Below, piece by piece: positions 8,663 to 17,572 of a DNA stretch of 64,000 nucleotides; the stretch's first letter is position 1, and every line of letters starts with the position of its first letter. The notes beneath the pieces are model-generated. The model did no database searches. It saw only the letters and a list, made by a program, of their open reading frames with translations, and was not told the origin of the DNA. Source of the stretch: Arthrobacter oryzae (GTDB taxonomy: Bacteria > Actinomycetota > Actinomycetes > Actinomycetales > Micrococcaceae); contig NZ_JAUSSM010000008.1 in NCBI RefSeq assembly GCF_030812315.1, positions 124,001 through 188,000 of the forward strand, in the 5' to 3' direction. The position numbers and the translations under genes are program-made.

Positions 8663-11353
8663 ATGGTGGATCAGCCCGGGGACGGCGTATATCCGGAATA
8701 TTGGGAAGCCGATGTCGTTCTGCGGGACGGCGGGACGGCTCATTTGCGCCCCATCCACCCCGCGGATGCCGACGCCGTGCAGGCCTTCCACACCGGCCAG
8801 TCGCAGAAGTCCATCTACATGCGGTTCTTCGCCTTCAAGGCGCGGCTCTCCAGCAAGGAGCTGAAGCGCTTCACGGAAGTGGACTACAAGGACCGGGTGG
8901 CGCTGGTGATCACCATCGGCGGGGAAATCCTGGGCATCGGCCGCTACGACCGGCTGGCCGATCCCGAAGAAGCCGAGGTTGCCTTCAATATAGCCGACGC
9001 CCACCAGGGCCGCGGCATCGGGTCCATCCTGCTGGAACACCTGGCCGCCGCTGCCCGCGAAAACGGCATCCGCAAATTCAGCGCCGAAGTGCTGCCGGAG
9101 AACCGCAAGATGCTGATGGTCTTCTCCGACGCCGGATACGACGTCAAACGGCACTTCGACGACGGCGTGGTGAGCCTGGAATTCAACATCGACCCGACGG
9201 AAAAGTCCCGGGCCGTGATGGAGGCGCGCGAGCACCGTGCGGAGGCGCGCAGCATCCAGGAGCTGCTGGCGCCCTCGTCGGTCGCCGTGATCGGTGCCAG
9301 CCGCAAATGGGGCACGGTGGGATACCAGCTGCTCGAACACATCATTGAAGGCGGCTTCACCGGCCCCGTCTATGCCATCAATCCCGAAGCCCTCGAACTC
9401 GCCGGGATGCTGTCCTTCGCCCGGCTCGCCGAAGTGCCCGACGCCGTCCGGCTGGCCATCATCGCCGTTCCCTACGAGGAAGTGCCCAAGGTGGTGGCGG
9501 ACTGCGCAGCGGCGGGCGTCAAGGGCGTAGTCGTCGCCACAGCGGGGTACGCCGACGACGGCGGGCGCGGGCTGGCGCGGCAGCGCGAGCTGGTCCGCCA
9601 GGCCCGGTCCAACGGGATGCGCGTGATCGGCCCGGCGTCCCTCGGCATCGTCAACACCAATCCGGCGGTGTCTTTGAACGCGTCCATGGCACCGAGCCTG
9701 CCGCGCCGCGGCGGCCTGGGCTTGTTCAGCCAGTCCGCGGCCATCGGGGTGTCCCTCTACGCTGCCTCCAGCCGTCGCCGGCTGGGCCTTTCCACTTTTC
9801 TCTCCGCCGGCAACCGCGCGGACGTCTCCGGCAACGACATGATGCAGTACTGGGAAGACGACGTCGACACTGCCGCGGTGGGGCTCTACCTCGAATCCAT
9901 CGGCAACCCGCGTAAGTTCTCCCGCCTGGCACGGCGGCTGGCCCGCACCAAGCCCGTCATTGTGGCGAAGTCGGACGCCATGGGGCTGCAGCTGCCGCCC
10001 GGGCACGCGGTGCGCACCACCCAGGCGCCCTCCGGCGCCCTCGATGCCATGATGCGCCAGTCCGGTGTCATCCGGGTGGAAACCATTGAACAGCTCATGG
10101 ACGTCGCCCAGATCGTCTCCGGCCAGCCTCTCCCTGCCGGTGCGGACATTGCCGTGTTCAGCAACTCCCGGGCACTCGGCAAGGTGGTGGCGGACTCCGC
10201 CGCCGCGAACGGGCTGGGTGTTGAACGGATCGTCACCGACGTGGACCTCGACGCCGGCATGTCCCTCGCGCTGCCGGCCCTCCGCGACAGCCTGGCCCGG
10301 ACCCTCGCGTCCGACTCAGTCCACGCCGTGGTGGTTGCACTGCTCCCCGCACGCGGCCTCACGGTCGAGAAAATCGCGGGTGTCCTGGCGGAGTGCTCGG
10401 CAGCGGCCGGGAAACCGGTGGTTGCCGCCTTCACGGGGATCCTGGACCCGTCCATTTATGTCGAGGGCATGGTTGGCGCAGAATCCGCCGCCGGTTCGGT
10501 GCCGTGCTACTCCAACCCGGGCGCCGCCGTTGCGGCGCTCGCCGCCGTCGTCAGGTACGCCGAGTGGGTGGACCGCGACAAGGGCCTGTTCGTGGAGCCT
10601 GAAGGCTGCGACCAGGAGAGTGTCCGGGCCGAACTGGAGGAACTGCTCCACGATGTCCCCGGTGAGCAGCTGGTGCAGCTGCCGCCGGCCACGGCGGCCA
10701 CGCTGCTGGCGCATTACGGCATCCACGTGGTTCCCTCCGAAGGCTTCGAAACGCCCGACGAGGCCGTGGCGGCCGCGGACCGCCTGGGCTGGCCGGTGGT
10801 GCTCAAGACCATGGACCCCGCGCTGCGCCACAGGCTGGATCTTGGCGGCGTGCGGCTGGACATCCAGGACGCTGATTCACTGCGGCGGAACATCATCCAG
10901 ATGCACCGTGCCCTGGCGCCGTACGGCTCGCCGTCCATGGAAGTCCAGACCATGGCACCGGTGGGGCAGGCCTGCACGTTCCGGGCCATTGAGGACCCGC
11001 TGCTGGGCCCCGTGGTGTCCTTCGGGCTGGCCGGCGACGCCGTGAACCTGCTGGAGGACTGGTCCCACCGCGTTCCCCCGTTGTCCGGCGCCGATGTCCA
11101 CGACTTCATCCGCGCGCCGCGGGCCGCCCGGAAACTGTTCGGCTACCAGGGGCTTCCGGCCGTGGATGTGGCGGCGCTCGAGGACCTTGCCGCGCGGCTG
11201 ACCTGGCTGAAGGACAACCACCCCGAGATAGCGCTGGTTGAGTTCAACCCCGTGCTGGCCGGCCCCCGGGGCGCCTCGATCCTGTCCGCCGATGTCCGGA
11301 TCGCGAACGCCGCCCAGCGGACGGACAGCGCCCGGAGGGCCATGCGGAGCTAG
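8663..11353 (+). CDS. GNAT / ADP-forming acyl-CoA synthetase-like protein acetyltransferase
   Basis: The 896-residue protein has an N-terminal GNAT domain (about 10-185, acetyl-CoA loop QGRGIG at 115-120). It is followed by a CoA-binding Rossmann domain (from ~205), succinyl-CoA-synthetase-like domains and a C-terminal ATP-grasp region (about 680-890). This matches Pat/PatZ-type lysine acetyltransferases that switch off acyl-CoA synthetases; the order here, GNAT first, is the one reported in actinobacteria such as Streptomyces. The phospho-histidine motif SHTGA of active ADP-forming synthetases is not present, so the large domain is probably a sensor rather than an enzyme. It diverges from the topoisomerase gene with a 54-base gap. 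Confidence 0.85.
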   Translation: MVDQPGDGVYPEYWEADVVLRDGGTAHLRPIHPADADAVQAFHTGQSQKSIYMRFFAFKARLSSKELKRFTEVDYKDRVALVITIGGEILGIGRYDRLADPEEAEVAFNIADAHQGRGIGSILLEHLAAAARENGIRKFSAEVLPENRKMLMVFSDAGYDVKRHFDDGVVSLEFNIDPTEKSRAVMEAREHRAEARSIQELLAPSSVAVIGASRKWGTVGYQLLEHIIEGGFTGPVYAINPEALELAGMLSFARLAEVPDAVRLAIIAVPYEEVPKVVADCAAAGVKGVVVATAGYADDGGRGLARQRELVRQARSNGMRVIGPASLGIVNTNPAVSLNASMAPSLPRRGGLGLFSQSAAIGVSLYAASSRRRLGLSTFLSAGNRADVSGNDMMQYWEDDVDTAAVGLYLESIGNPRKFSRLARRLARTKPVIVAKSDAMGLQLPPGHAVRTTQAPSGALDAMMRQSGVIRVETIEQLMDVAQIVSGQPLPAGADIAVFSNSRALGKVVADSAAANGLGVERIVTDVDLDAGMSLALPALRDSLARTLASDSVHAVVVALLPARGLTVEKIAGVLAECSAAAGKPVVAAFTGILDPSIYVEGMVGAESAAGSVPCYSNPGAAVAALAAVVRYAEWVDRDKGLFVEPEGCDQESVRAELEELLHDVPGEQLVQLPPATAATLLAHYGIHVVPSEGFETPDEAVAAADRLGWPVVLKTMDPALRHRLDLGGVRLDIQDADSLRRNIIQMHRALAPYGSPSMEVQTMAPVGQACTFRAIEDPLLGPVVSFGLAGDAVNLLEDWSHRVPPLSGADVHDFIRAPRAARKLFGYQGLPAVDVAALEDLAARLTWLKDNHPEIALVEFNPVLAGPRGASILSADVRIANAAQRTDSARRAMRS

Positions 11354-11482
11354 CGGACGGCAGCAACCGCGCCGCGGCGGCCCGCTGCATGCTGGTGGCC
11401 CGCTGCACACTGGCGCGCCCGCTTGGCCGGGCTGCCGGACACACAGTTAGCAAGTGCCCAGCCGATCTGTGAAAATAGGGTA

Positions 11483-12223
11483 ATGACCCAGCCTCCCACG
11501 TCGAAGCCGCAAGCACCCCGCTCCGGGCACCAGGCCGTACACAGCCACAGCGCACATGACCACGGCGCCCAGGGCCAGAGCCTCGAGGGCGCGCTCCAGC
11601 AGGCAGGCTTCTACCCCCGGCTGGTCGCCGATGTTGTTGACGACGCCCTGGATGGCCGTGACTGCATGGCGCACCTTGTGCACCTGGAAACGCATTTCGA
11701 CCGCGCCGAGGTCCGCCGCCACATCACCGTGCTGGTGCTGACGGACGACATGCTGGTCATTGCCCACGTTGACGACCAGCAGCTGGACGAGGCCGGGGAA
11801 CAGATCGTCGCCCAGATCTCCACCGAGTCCGTTCCCGTGGCGCAGATCCGTTCCGTGGTGCTGAGCTACATGTACGCCCAGCCGCAGAACTACAAGCCGT
11901 CCGATCCCGTCCGCGAACTGACGCTCTCCATTGCCTGGTCCGGCGGCCAGCGGCTGGACATGGGCCCGGCCAGCTGCGGAGACCCGCAGTGCGAAGCGGA
12001 CCACGGCTACAGCGGCACGATCGCCCAGGAAGACATTGTGCTGCGCATCAGCGCCGAAGCCGACGGCCTGCAGGCCGTGCAGGACGCCAAGCTGTTCGCC
12101 CGGGCGCTGCGCGCTGTCAACACCGGGTCGGCCGCGCCCGTGCCGCACAGCGGCCCCGTGGCGGCGCCACGTCCCCGCACCGGCGTTTTCGGAAACCGCC
12201 TCAGCCGCGGGCACCAGCGCTGA
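11483..12223 (+). CDS. DUF5998 family protein
   Basis: This 246-residue soluble protein of unknown function belongs to a family conserved in actinobacteria (DUF5998). The first ~30 residues are polar and His-rich, followed by a compact domain with LETHFDRAEVRRHITVLVLT and a SWSGGQ-like strand region. An in-frame upstream start at 11423 is possible, but the ATG at 11483 gives the usual N-terminus. It ends one base before the phosphodiesterase start, so the two are co-translated. I cannot assign a role. Confidence 0.8.
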   Translation: MTQPPTSKPQAPRSGHQAVHSHSAHDHGAQGQSLEGALQQAGFYPRLVADVVDDALDGRDCMAHLVHLETHFDRAEVRRHITVLVLTDDMLVIAHVDDQQLDEAGEQIVAQISTESVPVAQIRSVVLSYMYAQPQNYKPSDPVRELTLSIAWSGGQRLDMGPASCGDPQCEADHGYSGTIAQEDIVLRISAEADGLQAVQDAKLFARALRAVNTGSAAPVPHSGPVAAPRPRTGVFGNRLSRGHQR

Positions 12224-12224
12224 G

Positions 12225-13463
12225 ATGACGCCCGATAACCACACAGAGCCGTCAGCCATAGCCGTCGCCGAAGGTACTCCGGCCCCTTCGCCGCTGCCTC
12301 CCGCGCCCGCTTTCGGCCAACGGTCCATCGCGGAAGTCCTCACCAGTGCGGCCGCCAGCCTCGGGATCGAGGGCTTCGAGAACCGGCTGAACCTGCCGGC
12401 AGCCAAGAGGGTGTGCGTTGTGCTCGCAGACGGCCTGGGCCGCAACCTGCTGAAACAGAAGTCGGCGCACACGCCCTTCCTTCGGTCCGTGATGCAGCAG
12501 GGCCAGGGAGCCGTTCCGGTGGCCCTGGACTCCGCTTTTCCGTCCACTACGGCCTCCTCCCTCGCCAGCTTCGGCACCGGGCTCCCGGCCGGTCAGCATG
12601 GCATGGTGGGCTACGACGTCCTGGACCCCGGGCAGGACAAAGTGGTCAACATGCTGGGCAACTGGGATGCCGGTGTGGACCCCCGTGAGTGGCAGCCGTT
12701 TCCCACTGTCTTCGAGCAGGCCTCCGCCCACGCGGACGTCAGCACCATCAGCCTTCCGCAATTCGGCGCGTCACCCATGACGCAGGCTGCGCTGCGGGGA
12801 GGCCGGTTCATCGCCGCCAGCACGCCGCACGCAAGGACTGCCGCGGCGGCTGAAGCCATGCTCGGGGCCGAAAGCTCCCTCATGTACTTTTACGTCAACG
12901 ACCTGGACAAGGCCGGGCACCGCTACGGCTGCCAGTCGGCGCAGTGGGAACACCAGCTCGAAGAACTGGATGCGACCGTACGGCGCCTCAACGCAACCCT
13001 GCCGCCGGGGACCACGGTCCTGCTGACGGCAGACCACGGCATGCTGGACGTCCCGGCATCGCAGCGTTTCGACTACTCCGCAGAGCCGGCCCTCATCGAG
13101 GGCGTGCGGCATACGGCGGGGGAGCCCCGCATGGTGCACCTGTACCTTGAGCCCGGAGCCGGGGAGCAGCACCGCGCCCGGCTGATCGACGCGTGGCGCG
13201 CGAGGTTCGGCGACAGGATCTGGGCGTTCACCCGGGAAGAGGCTGTGTCCGCCGGGCTGTTCGGCGCGGTCAGGCCGGAGGTCAGCCCCCGGATCGGAGA
13301 CGTTATGATCGCTGCCCGGGATGCCCTGGCGTTTTACGACACCCGACGGGTGCGTCCCACAGCCCTCGAGGTGGTGGGGCAGCACGGCTCACTGACCAAG
13401 GCGGAACGTGAGGTTCCACTGCTGTGTTTCCAGGCCCAGGGCAGAAAGGGAGCGCGTGGCTGA
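12225..13463 (+). CDS. alkaline phosphatase superfamily phosphodiesterase/pyrophosphatase
   Basis: The 412-residue protein has the type I phosphodiesterase / nucleotide pyrophosphatase fold. Metal-site motifs are visible: VVLADGLG near the start of the domain, the nucleophile loop FPSTTASS with its threonine, and LTADHGMLD in the C-terminal half. There is no clear signal peptide, so it is probably cytoplasmic. It hydrolyses phosphodiester or phosphate-ester bonds; the substrate is unknown. The start chosen (ATG, one base after the DUF5998 stop) gives a short disordered leader. Its 3' end overlaps the thymidine kinase start by 8 bases. Confidence 0.85.
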   Translation: MTPDNHTEPSAIAVAEGTPAPSPLPPAPAFGQRSIAEVLTSAAASLGIEGFENRLNLPAAKRVCVVLADGLGRNLLKQKSAHTPFLRSVMQQGQGAVPVALDSAFPSTTASSLASFGTGLPAGQHGMVGYDVLDPGQDKVVNMLGNWDAGVDPREWQPFPTVFEQASAHADVSTISLPQFGASPMTQAALRGGRFIAASTPHARTAAAAEAMLGAESSLMYFYVNDLDKAGHRYGCQSAQWEHQLEELDATVRRLNATLPPGTTVLLTADHGMLDVPASQRFDYSAEPALIEGVRHTAGEPRMVHLYLEPGAGEQHRARLIDAWRARFGDRIWAFTREEAVSAGLFGAVRPEVSPRIGDVMIAARDALAFYDTRRVRPTALEVVGQHGSLTKAEREVPLLCFQAQGRKGARG

Positions 13464-14178
13464 ACTCGTCTTCTTCTCGGGCACCATGGACTGCGGAAAA
13501 TCCACCCTCGCCCTGCAGATGGACCACAACCACCGGGCCCGGGGCCGCGGCGGTGTCCGCTTCAGCCGCAACGACCGTGCCGGCGGTGCACGGATCTCCA
13601 GCCGCCTCGGACTGGAGACCGATTGCGTGGAGGTCCTCGATACCACGGACTTCTGGGATGAGGTTATCGAGCGCCGGACCCGCGGCCTCCGGGTGGACTA
13701 CCTCATCTGCGATGAGGCCCAGTTCTACTCGCCGTCGCAGGTGGAGCAGCTCGCCCGCGTTGTGGACGAGATCGACGTGGACGTGTTTGCGTTTGGCATC
13801 AGCGCGGACTTCCGCACCCGGTTGTTCCCTGGATCCCAGCGGCTCATCGAACTTGCTGACCGTGTCCAGGTCCTGCAGGTGGAAGCGCTCTGCTGGTGCG
13901 GACGGCGGGCCACCCACAATGCCCGCACGGTGGACGGTGTGATGGTGACCGAAGGCGCGCAAGTAGTGGTGGGCGACGTCGACATGGCCGGAGACCAGAC
14001 GGCTGCCGGCGCGGCGGACCACACGCCCGTGGTGGGGTACGAAACGTTGTGCCGGCGGCACTTCATGCGGCGGGTCACGGCCCACGGGGCCAACGTCATG
14101 GCCCAGCAGGACCAGTTGCTGCCGTTCGAGGTGGACGCTTGCCTGTGGCGCGGCTCAGGGGAAACCCGCCGCAGCTGA
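13456..14178 (+). CDS. tdk: thymidine kinase, type II-like
   Basis: The 240-residue protein has a P-loop GTMDCGKST at 9-17, a Walker B/catalytic ICDEAQF motif, and a C-terminal zinc-lasso region with CWCG and a later CRRH. These mark the type II (cellular/bacterial) thymidine kinase family that phosphorylates thymidine with ATP for dTMP salvage. The GTG start at 13456 overlaps the preceding gene and leaves only two residues before the first beta-strand, as in other family members; the upstream ATG at 13408 would add unrelated sequence. The P-loop differs from the usual GPMFSGKST, and the protein is about 40 residues longer than E. coli Tdk. Confidence 0.85.
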   Translation: MAELVFFSGTMDCGKSTLALQMDHNHRARGRGGVRFSRNDRAGGARISSRLGLETDCVEVLDTTDFWDEVIERRTRGLRVDYLICDEAQFYSPSQVEQLARVVDEIDVDVFAFGISADFRTRLFPGSQRLIELADRVQVLQVEALCWCGRRATHNARTVDGVMVTEGAQVVVGDVDMAGDQTAAGAADHTPVVGYETLCRRHFMRRVTAHGANVMAQQDQLLPFEVDACLWRGSGETRRS

Positions 14179-14218
14179 CCGGCTGTTCCTGCCGCGGGCA
14201 GTTCAGCCGCGGGGCGGT

Positions 14219-15667
14219 TCAGTCGCCGCGTGCTCCGAAGACAATTTCATCCCAGCTTGGCACGCTGGAGCGCTTGGGCTTCGACGGCTGACGTTCGGGC
14301 GGCTCAACCTCCCGGTCGCTCCTGGTGTCATTCCTGGTACCGGCAAGTGCGTCGTCCCGGCTTCGCTTGGGGCTCCCACCGCCAAGCAGCTCATCCAGGC
14401 CCACGTTCGGAGCGGCTTCGCGGTTCCAGCCGGATTGGCGGACTGGAGCCGATTCCGGGACGGGTGCGGGTTCAGGTCCGGTGACCTCTTCCCGGTCCGG
14501 GGCGGCCTCGGGTGCCGCCGCGATGCTGCCGGCTTCCGCCGCGGGTGCCTCGTCCGGATCCGTGACCGGGTGCAGCGGGGATGCCACAATCGTGATTTCG
14601 CGGGTTTCCGTGCTGACGCCGTCGTGAAGTTTCAGCCGGTCGTCGTCATCGTCGGAGTGCCGCGGTGCAAGGCTCAGGCGGGAAAGCATGGAGACGCGGC
14701 CCTCGCGTTTCCGGGTGAACGAATCTCCCTTGGCGGCCGGCGCATCGGCCTCTTCGCCGCTGTGCGCGTCGGTCCCGCTGTCGTCGGCCCCGGGCTCAGC
14801 CACCACTTCCGAGGGCCGGGGGTGGGCCGCAGGAACACCGTTGGTGAGCAGCGTTGCCAGTGCGTCGTCGCCGTCTTCGTCCACACCCAGCCGCTGGCCG
14901 CGGCGCGAGCGCAGCATGTCGAGCAGGCCGTCAGAATCCTTGCCGGATTGTCCCGCCGCCGTCCGGGCGGCAGCCGCCTCGGCATCTGTTTCGAAGTCAA
15001 AAGGGCGGTCGGAAACTGCGGACAGGCGGCGGGCCGGCACCGGACCGTCCAGCGGCTCCAGTTCGCTCAGCTGCTGGGCCCAGCGGTTGGCGTTATGCAA
15101 GGACTTCCGGGCGGGACTGAAGGTCCACATGGCCGGAGGTTCCTCGCCGATGCTGGCGTGGCCGCCCGGTTTGGCCTCGAAGCGGGCAACCACGGTCCAG
15201 GTTCCGTCCGGGCGCCGCCAGGAATCCCACTCCACGGTTGAGGATTCGATGCCATGGGCCGTCAGCCGGTGGGAAACCATGTCGCCGAGGGTGGCCGGGT
15301 TGTCTCCGAAAGCGGAGCGGTAGACGTCGTGGCCGGGAGCGGGTGAAGCCACTTCGATCTTCCGGGCCTGCTGGGCCACGTATTCACGTTCGGCGAGTAC
15401 CGGGCCTTCGTAGCGCTGGACCTTGGCCAGTGGAATACCTGAGAGTTCTGAAACCTCGGTAGCCGTGGCACCGCTTCTGATGCGCGCCTGAATATCCCGT
15501 GGGGACATCGCGATGGGCGCAACTGTAGCGGCACTCCGCGCCGGAGAGCGGCTGGCCGCGAGCCGGAGAGCTTCGTCGATCGGCAGCTGGAACATCTCGC
15601 CGCCGGTGCCGCTCAACAGGAGATGCTCTCCGTCGTCGTGGACGCCTACAAGCCGTAGATCCCGCAT
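14219..15667 (-). CDS. sepH: septation protein SepH (DUF3071)
   Basis: The 482-residue protein begins MRDLRLVGVHDDG and has the DUF3071 domain with a helix-turn-helix-like SPRDIQARIRSGATATEVSELSG segment around 60-95. A long disordered acidic and proline-rich C-terminus ends in a conserved basic stretch before DEIVFG. SepH binds FtsZ and promotes Z-ring assembly in Streptomyces and mycobacteria. A GGAGG-type ribosome site lies at 15673-15677, five bases before the ATG at 15667, which decides this start over the codon four residues upstream. Confidence 0.9.
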   Translation of the reverse strand: MRDLRLVGVHDDGEHLLLSGTGGEMFQLPIDEALRLAASRSPARSAATVAPIAMSPRDIQARIRSGATATEVSELSGIPLAKVQRYEGPVLAEREYVAQQARKIEVASPAPGHDVYRSAFGDNPATLGDMVSHRLTAHGIESSTVEWDSWRRPDGTWTVVARFEAKPGGHASIGEEPPAMWTFSPARKSLHNANRWAQQLSELEPLDGPVPARRLSAVSDRPFDFETDAEAAAARTAAGQSGKDSDGLLDMLRSRRGQRLGVDEDGDDALATLLTNGVPAAHPRPSEVVAEPGADDSGTDAHSGEEADAPAAKGDSFTRKREGRVSMLSRLSLAPRHSDDDDDRLKLHDGVSTETREITIVASPLHPVTDPDEAPAAEAGSIAAAPEAAPDREEVTGPEPAPVPESAPVRQSGWNREAAPNVGLDELLGGGSPKRSRDDALAGTRNDTRSDREVEPPERQPSKPKRSSVPSWDEIVFGARGD

Positions 15668-16011
15668 ACAATCCTCCACCCTGGCATTACTGACATTCGA
15701 AACTCTGCCATCCGGCAGCCGTTTTTCCGGGGAGGGGAGAGGGCGCGCCGCGATATTCCGCGACTTTCCGGGCAGTCCGGCGCCTCCGGTTGCCTTCCGA
15801 CTTGCTCCAGACGGGAATCAACCGGAAAAACTCTCGCTTTCGCAGTCCGCATAGGGAAAAATGGGCGCCTAAGTCGGGCACAAAACCGGGCAATCCAGCG
15901 TTTACATCGGTGAACCGGACCAGGGGTCAGCCACAAGGGTGCAGTTGCCCGGAGGCGCAGTCGCCGGGACCGGCGATCCAACCGAACAAAGCGGAGTGTG
16001 AGCAGAAACTA
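15668..16011. other. 344-base intergenic region between sepH and DUF4193
   Basis: This divergent spacer should hold the promoters of both genes. I see the sepH ribosome site at 15673-15677 but no convincing -35/-10 pair, no strong hairpin and no open frame that looks coding. Base composition is slightly less GC-rich near 15825-15860. Confidence 0.5.
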
Positions 16012-16311
16012 ATGGCGACAGATTATGATGCGCCGCGGAAAACAGAAGAGGACCTGAGCGAAGATTCCATTGAGGAATTGAAGACCCGGCGTTCGGACAA
16101 GCCAACGGCTGTGGTGGATGTTGACGAAACGGACCTGGCCGAAGGCTATGAACTCCCGGGTGCTGACCTGTCCGGCGAGGAACTCCTGGTCCGCGTCATG
16201 CCGGCCCAGGCTGATGAATTCACCTGCTCGTCATGCTTCCTTGTCCGTCACCGCTCGCAGATCGCCCGCGAAAAGAACGGGTTGCTCTTCTGCAAGGACT
16301 GCGAAGGCTGA
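16012..16311 (+). CDS. DUF4193 zinc-ribbon-like protein
   Basis: This 99-residue acidic protein belongs to a family conserved across actinobacteria. The N-terminal two thirds are charged and probably disordered. The C-terminus has two CxxC pairs (CSSC and CKDC, about 23 residues apart) that look like a small zinc ribbon. Such C-termini can bind nucleic acid or a protein partner, and no specific function is known. The ATG at 16012 gives the standard MATDYDAPR N-terminus. There is no strong Shine-Dalgarno sequence. Confidence 0.85.
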   Translation: MATDYDAPRKTEEDLSEDSIEELKTRRSDKPTAVVDVDETDLAEGYELPGADLSGEELLVRVMPAQADEFTCSSCFLVRHRSQIAREKNGLLFCKDCEG

Positions 16312-16353
16312 CGGGGCCGGGAAGCTATCCGGAAGTGCCACGAGCCGGGCGCA

Positions 16354-16842
16354 TCACGTGTTGGTGAGTGCCGCCGTCAGTTGTGCCGGCCGCCGCGTGG
16401 ACGTGAGCCAGTACGGAGTGGGATCGGAAGGATCCGTGATTTCGATCCTGACCACCGGATCCACCCAGCCGCGGATGCAGAGATAGGCCAGTCCGTTCAG
16501 GCGGGGGCCGCGTTCGGCCGTGGCCTCCTTGCCGCTGAACTGCGTCACAGCTCCGATGTAGCGGCGCTCGATGGTGGCCCGCCCCACTTGGAGCGTGTCC
16601 GCGGTTACCGTGATCGACGGCGTGGACAGGATGAGCAGAACCGTAATGATGACGAACAGCACCACTGCGGCCGTAATGCCGGCCGCAATGCTGATCGGGG
16701 CGAACACCAGGATGCCGGCGCCGGAGAGTCCGGCCGCCACCAGCCAGATCCACAGATTGGGGTGGAGTTTCTCGCTGTAAAGAACGGTTGTTCCGCGGGG
16801 TGTGCTGTTGGGGGCAGGCACAGCTGCACTAGATTCCGGCAT
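16354..16842 (-). CDS. DUF3093 membrane protein
   Basis: The 162-residue protein has two adjacent transmembrane helices (about 35-80) followed by a soluble beta-rich domain with a conserved WVDPVVRIEITDPSDPTPYW segment, the hallmark of DUF3093. Function is unknown. It is convergent with the DUF4193 gene and divergent from dut. Gene order DUF4193-DUF3093-dut is common in actinobacteria, which supports the call. The start was placed at the second methionine (16842) to give the usual short leader. Confidence 0.85.
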   Translation of the reverse strand: MPESSAAVPAPNSTPRGTTVLYSEKLHPNLWIWLVAAGLSGAGILVFAPISIAAGITAAVVLFVIITVLLILSTPSITVTADTLQVGRATIERRYIGAVTQFSGKEATAERGPRLNGLAYLCIRGWVDPVVRIEITDPSDPTPYWLTSTRRPAQLTAALTNT

Positions 16843-16942
16843 AGTCCCAGCTTTCCACCTTTTCCGGGGCATTTCACCTTGGCTTCGGCGCCGCCGCGGC
16901 GCCCGGCGGCTAGGCCCGGGGCCGCAACGGGCGTTAGAGTGA

Positions 16943-17479
16943 ATGACTGTGACTGAAGAAACTGCAGCCGTGACTACTTTGCCGCCAAATTCCCTGGAAG
17001 GCGGCGCCGGCGCCTACGGATCGCCCACCCTGTCGGTCCAGTTGAAAATGCTCGACGCCGGCCTCGAAGCCCCCTCTTACGCCCACCCCGGCGATGCCGG
17101 AGCGGACCTCCGTGCGCGCGAGGACGTGGTCCTCGAACCGGGCGAACGCCGACTGGTACCCACCGGTGTCTCCATAGCCCTGCCGAACGGCTACGTCGCC
17201 CTCATCCACCCGCGCTCGGGGCTCGCCACCAAGCACGGACTGACAGTGGTCAACGCCCCGGGAACGGTCGACGCCGGATACCGCGGCGAGATCGCTGTGA
17301 CCTTGCTGAACACGGACCGCGAGAAGGCCATTGAGCTGCGGCGCGGCGATAGAATTGCACAGATGGTCATTCAGCGCGTGGAATACGCGCAGTTTGTGGC
17401 CGTTGCGGAATTGAGCGACTCAGTCCGCGGTGACGGCGGCTTTGGTTCCACTGGCGGATTCGCAGCACTGCAGGCCTAG
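16943..17479 (+). CDS. dut: deoxyuridine 5'-triphosphate nucleotidohydrolase
   Basis: The 178-residue protein carries the five trimeric dUTPase motifs: GDAGADLRA, PRSGLATKHG, NAPGTVDAGYRGE, RGDRIAQMV and the C-terminal RGDGGFGSTGG arm that closes over the active site. It converts dUTP to dUMP and pyrophosphate, lowering uracil in DNA and feeding dTMP synthesis. A ~30-residue N-terminal extension precedes the core. It heads a plus-strand run with DUF3710, the OB-fold protein and DUF3159. Confidence 0.95.
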   Translation: MTVTEETAAVTTLPPNSLEGGAGAYGSPTLSVQLKMLDAGLEAPSYAHPGDAGADLRAREDVVLEPGERRLVPTGVSIALPNGYVALIHPRSGLATKHGLTVVNAPGTVDAGYRGEIAVTLLNTDREKAIELRRGDRIAQMVIQRVEYAQFVAVAELSDSVRGDGGFGSTGGFAALQA

Positions 17480-17572
17480 CCCCGGCGCTGCTGGCTTTGT
17501 CGGCGCTGCATGACTTACCGCGCTGCCCAAGGTGCACGGCGGGGACAAGATCACAACTAAGGAGACAACCCG

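Noticed and set aside
8645..8665. DtxR/IdeR iron box before the acetyltransferase gene
   Set aside because: The TAGGCTAAGCCTA core needs an extra base to match the 19-base consensus; too weak to claim.
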